5,575 nucleotides of DNA from B1 sp964443415 (GTDB taxonomy: Bacteria; Bacteroidota; Bacteroidia; UKL13-3). Each line of letters begins with the position of its first letter. The stretch's first letter is position 1. Both the position numbers and the translations under genes were made by a program. This document shows, in pieces, positions 5,071 through 5,575 of this stretch. The notes under the pieces are model-generated. The model was not told the DNA's origin and did no database searches. It was given only the letters and a program-made list of their open reading frames with translations. The DNA is taken from assembly GCA_964443415.1 (NCBI GenBank), contig CAYUDC010000146.1, positions 1 through 5,575 on the forward strand. The letters are read 5' to 3'.

Positions 5071-5521
5071 ATAACAACTGAATAGTATGCTTTTTGGTAT
5101 CTACTTTCTCAATTACCTTTTCTATTTTACCTTTTTCATCAATCACAAAAGTGGTGCGTAAAATGCCCATGTATTTTTTGCCATACATGCTCTTCTCGCC
5201 CCAAGTACCATAAGCAGTGGCCACTTTGTTATCGGTATCTGCCAACAACGAAAATGGCAATTCGTATTTATCTATAAACTTTTGGTGCTTGGCCTCATTA
5301 TCCGGACTCACACCCAAAATCTCATAACCTTGGCTTTGAAACTGTTGGTAGTTGTCTCTTAAATCGCAAGCCTCTGCGGTGCATCCTGGGGTATCGTCTT
5401 TGGGGTAAAAATACAATACCAATTTTTTCCCTTTATAATCTGCCAGTGAAACTGTTTCACCCTTCTCGTTTTTTGCCTTAAAGGCTGGCGCTTTATCGCC
5501 AACTTGTAATGTAATTGCCAT
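5069..5521 (-). CDS. bcp: Atypical 2-Cys peroxiredoxin, PrxQ/Bcp type, 150 aa
   Basis: This thioredoxin-dependent peroxidase reduces H2O2 and organic or lipid hydroperoxides in the cytoplasm. The domain begins VGDKAPAFKAKNEKG (7-21), followed by LVLYFYPKDDTPGCTAEACD. In it Thr44, Pro45 and the peroxidatic Cys47 form the PxxxTxxC site, and Cys52 five residues later is the resolving cysteine typical of PrxQ, giving an intramolecular disulfide. Arg122 in ILRTTFVIDEKG is the conserved active-site arginine, and GVSPDNEAKHQKF (70-82) is also family-typical. Length is normal (about 150-156), though it ends soon after the conserved His145 region. The start is preceded by an A-rich stretch (AAAAAATT), as often seen in Bacteroidota, and no clear -7 box is visible in the 54 bp to the window edge. 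It converges on the glycosyltransferase, 50 bp away, and shares its terminator. It appears to be a single-gene unit as far as the window shows. Confidence 0.96.
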   Translation of the reverse strand: MAITLQVGDKAPAFKAKNEKGETVSLADYKGKKLVLYFYPKDDTPGCTAEACDLRDNYQQFQSQGYEILGVSPDNEAKHQKFIDKYELPFSLLADTDNKVATAYGTWGEKSMYGKKYMGILRTTFVIDEKGKIEKVIEKVDTKKHTIQLL

Positions 5522-5575
5522 AATTTTTTGCTTATATCTACTTAACCTCAGAGCCTATATTTTGGTTTTGAAAGG

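Noticed and set aside
5..5521. The two peroxiredoxins and the thioredoxin-like protein as one oxidative-stress cluster
   Set aside because: They are on separate transcripts with different orientations, separated by unrelated genes, and the thioredoxin-like protein lacks redox cysteines; co-location may be chance.
5556..5564. Forward TATATTTTG near the right edge, possibly a promoter for a divergent gene beyond the window
   Set aside because: The nearest TTTG is 25 nt upstream, the TA-TTTG spacing is off by one, and the downstream gene is not visible.

Overview
The window looks like a chromosomal housekeeping segment from a member of the Bacteroidota. The evidence is moderately low GC, general absence of Shine-Dalgarno sequences, TAnnTTTG-like promoter elements, a signal peptide ending just before Gln, and the gene families present. 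Family-level resemblance gives the phylum only; I cannot name a genus. There is no rRNA, tRNA, CRISPR array, insertion sequence, prophage or attachment site, and no gene-free stretch longer than about 130 bases.

Layout, left to right. (1) A forward 2-Cys peroxiredoxin of the AhpC/Prx1 type (5-649), closed by a strong intrinsic terminator (671-706). (2) A forward exported protein of 430 residues (745-2037). It has an unassigned N-terminal region with two Asp/Asn-rich loops and a C-terminal thioredoxin-like (TlpA/AhpC-TSA-like) domain with no redox cysteines. A TAnnTTTG-like box lies so close to its start codon that the mRNA may be leaderless. (3) A reverse operon (3821 down to 2044): a LemA-family putative lipoprotein, a soluble TPM-domain protein without export signal, and an exported TPM-domain protein with a membrane segment and glycine-rich tail. 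The genes are 7 bp apart and then overlap by 8 bp. The last gene meets gene 2 tail to tail with a 6-bp gap and no visible terminator. (4) A forward family-9 glycosyltransferase (3948-5018) with four-cysteine clusters at both ends. (5) A reverse PrxQ/Bcp peroxiredoxin (5521 down to 5069), sharing a hairpin terminator with gene 4.

How the genes fit together: the two peroxiredoxins are complementary peroxide-detoxifying enzymes but are not co-transcribed here. The lemA-TPM-TPM operon is a recurrent envelope module of poorly defined function. The glycosyltransferase probably acts in surface polysaccharide or LPS-like synthesis. No genes here form an obvious new defence or mobile system. The parts most worth a second look are the redox-dead thioredoxin-like exported protein, the two-compartment TPM operon and the cysteine-clustered GT9 subfamily.
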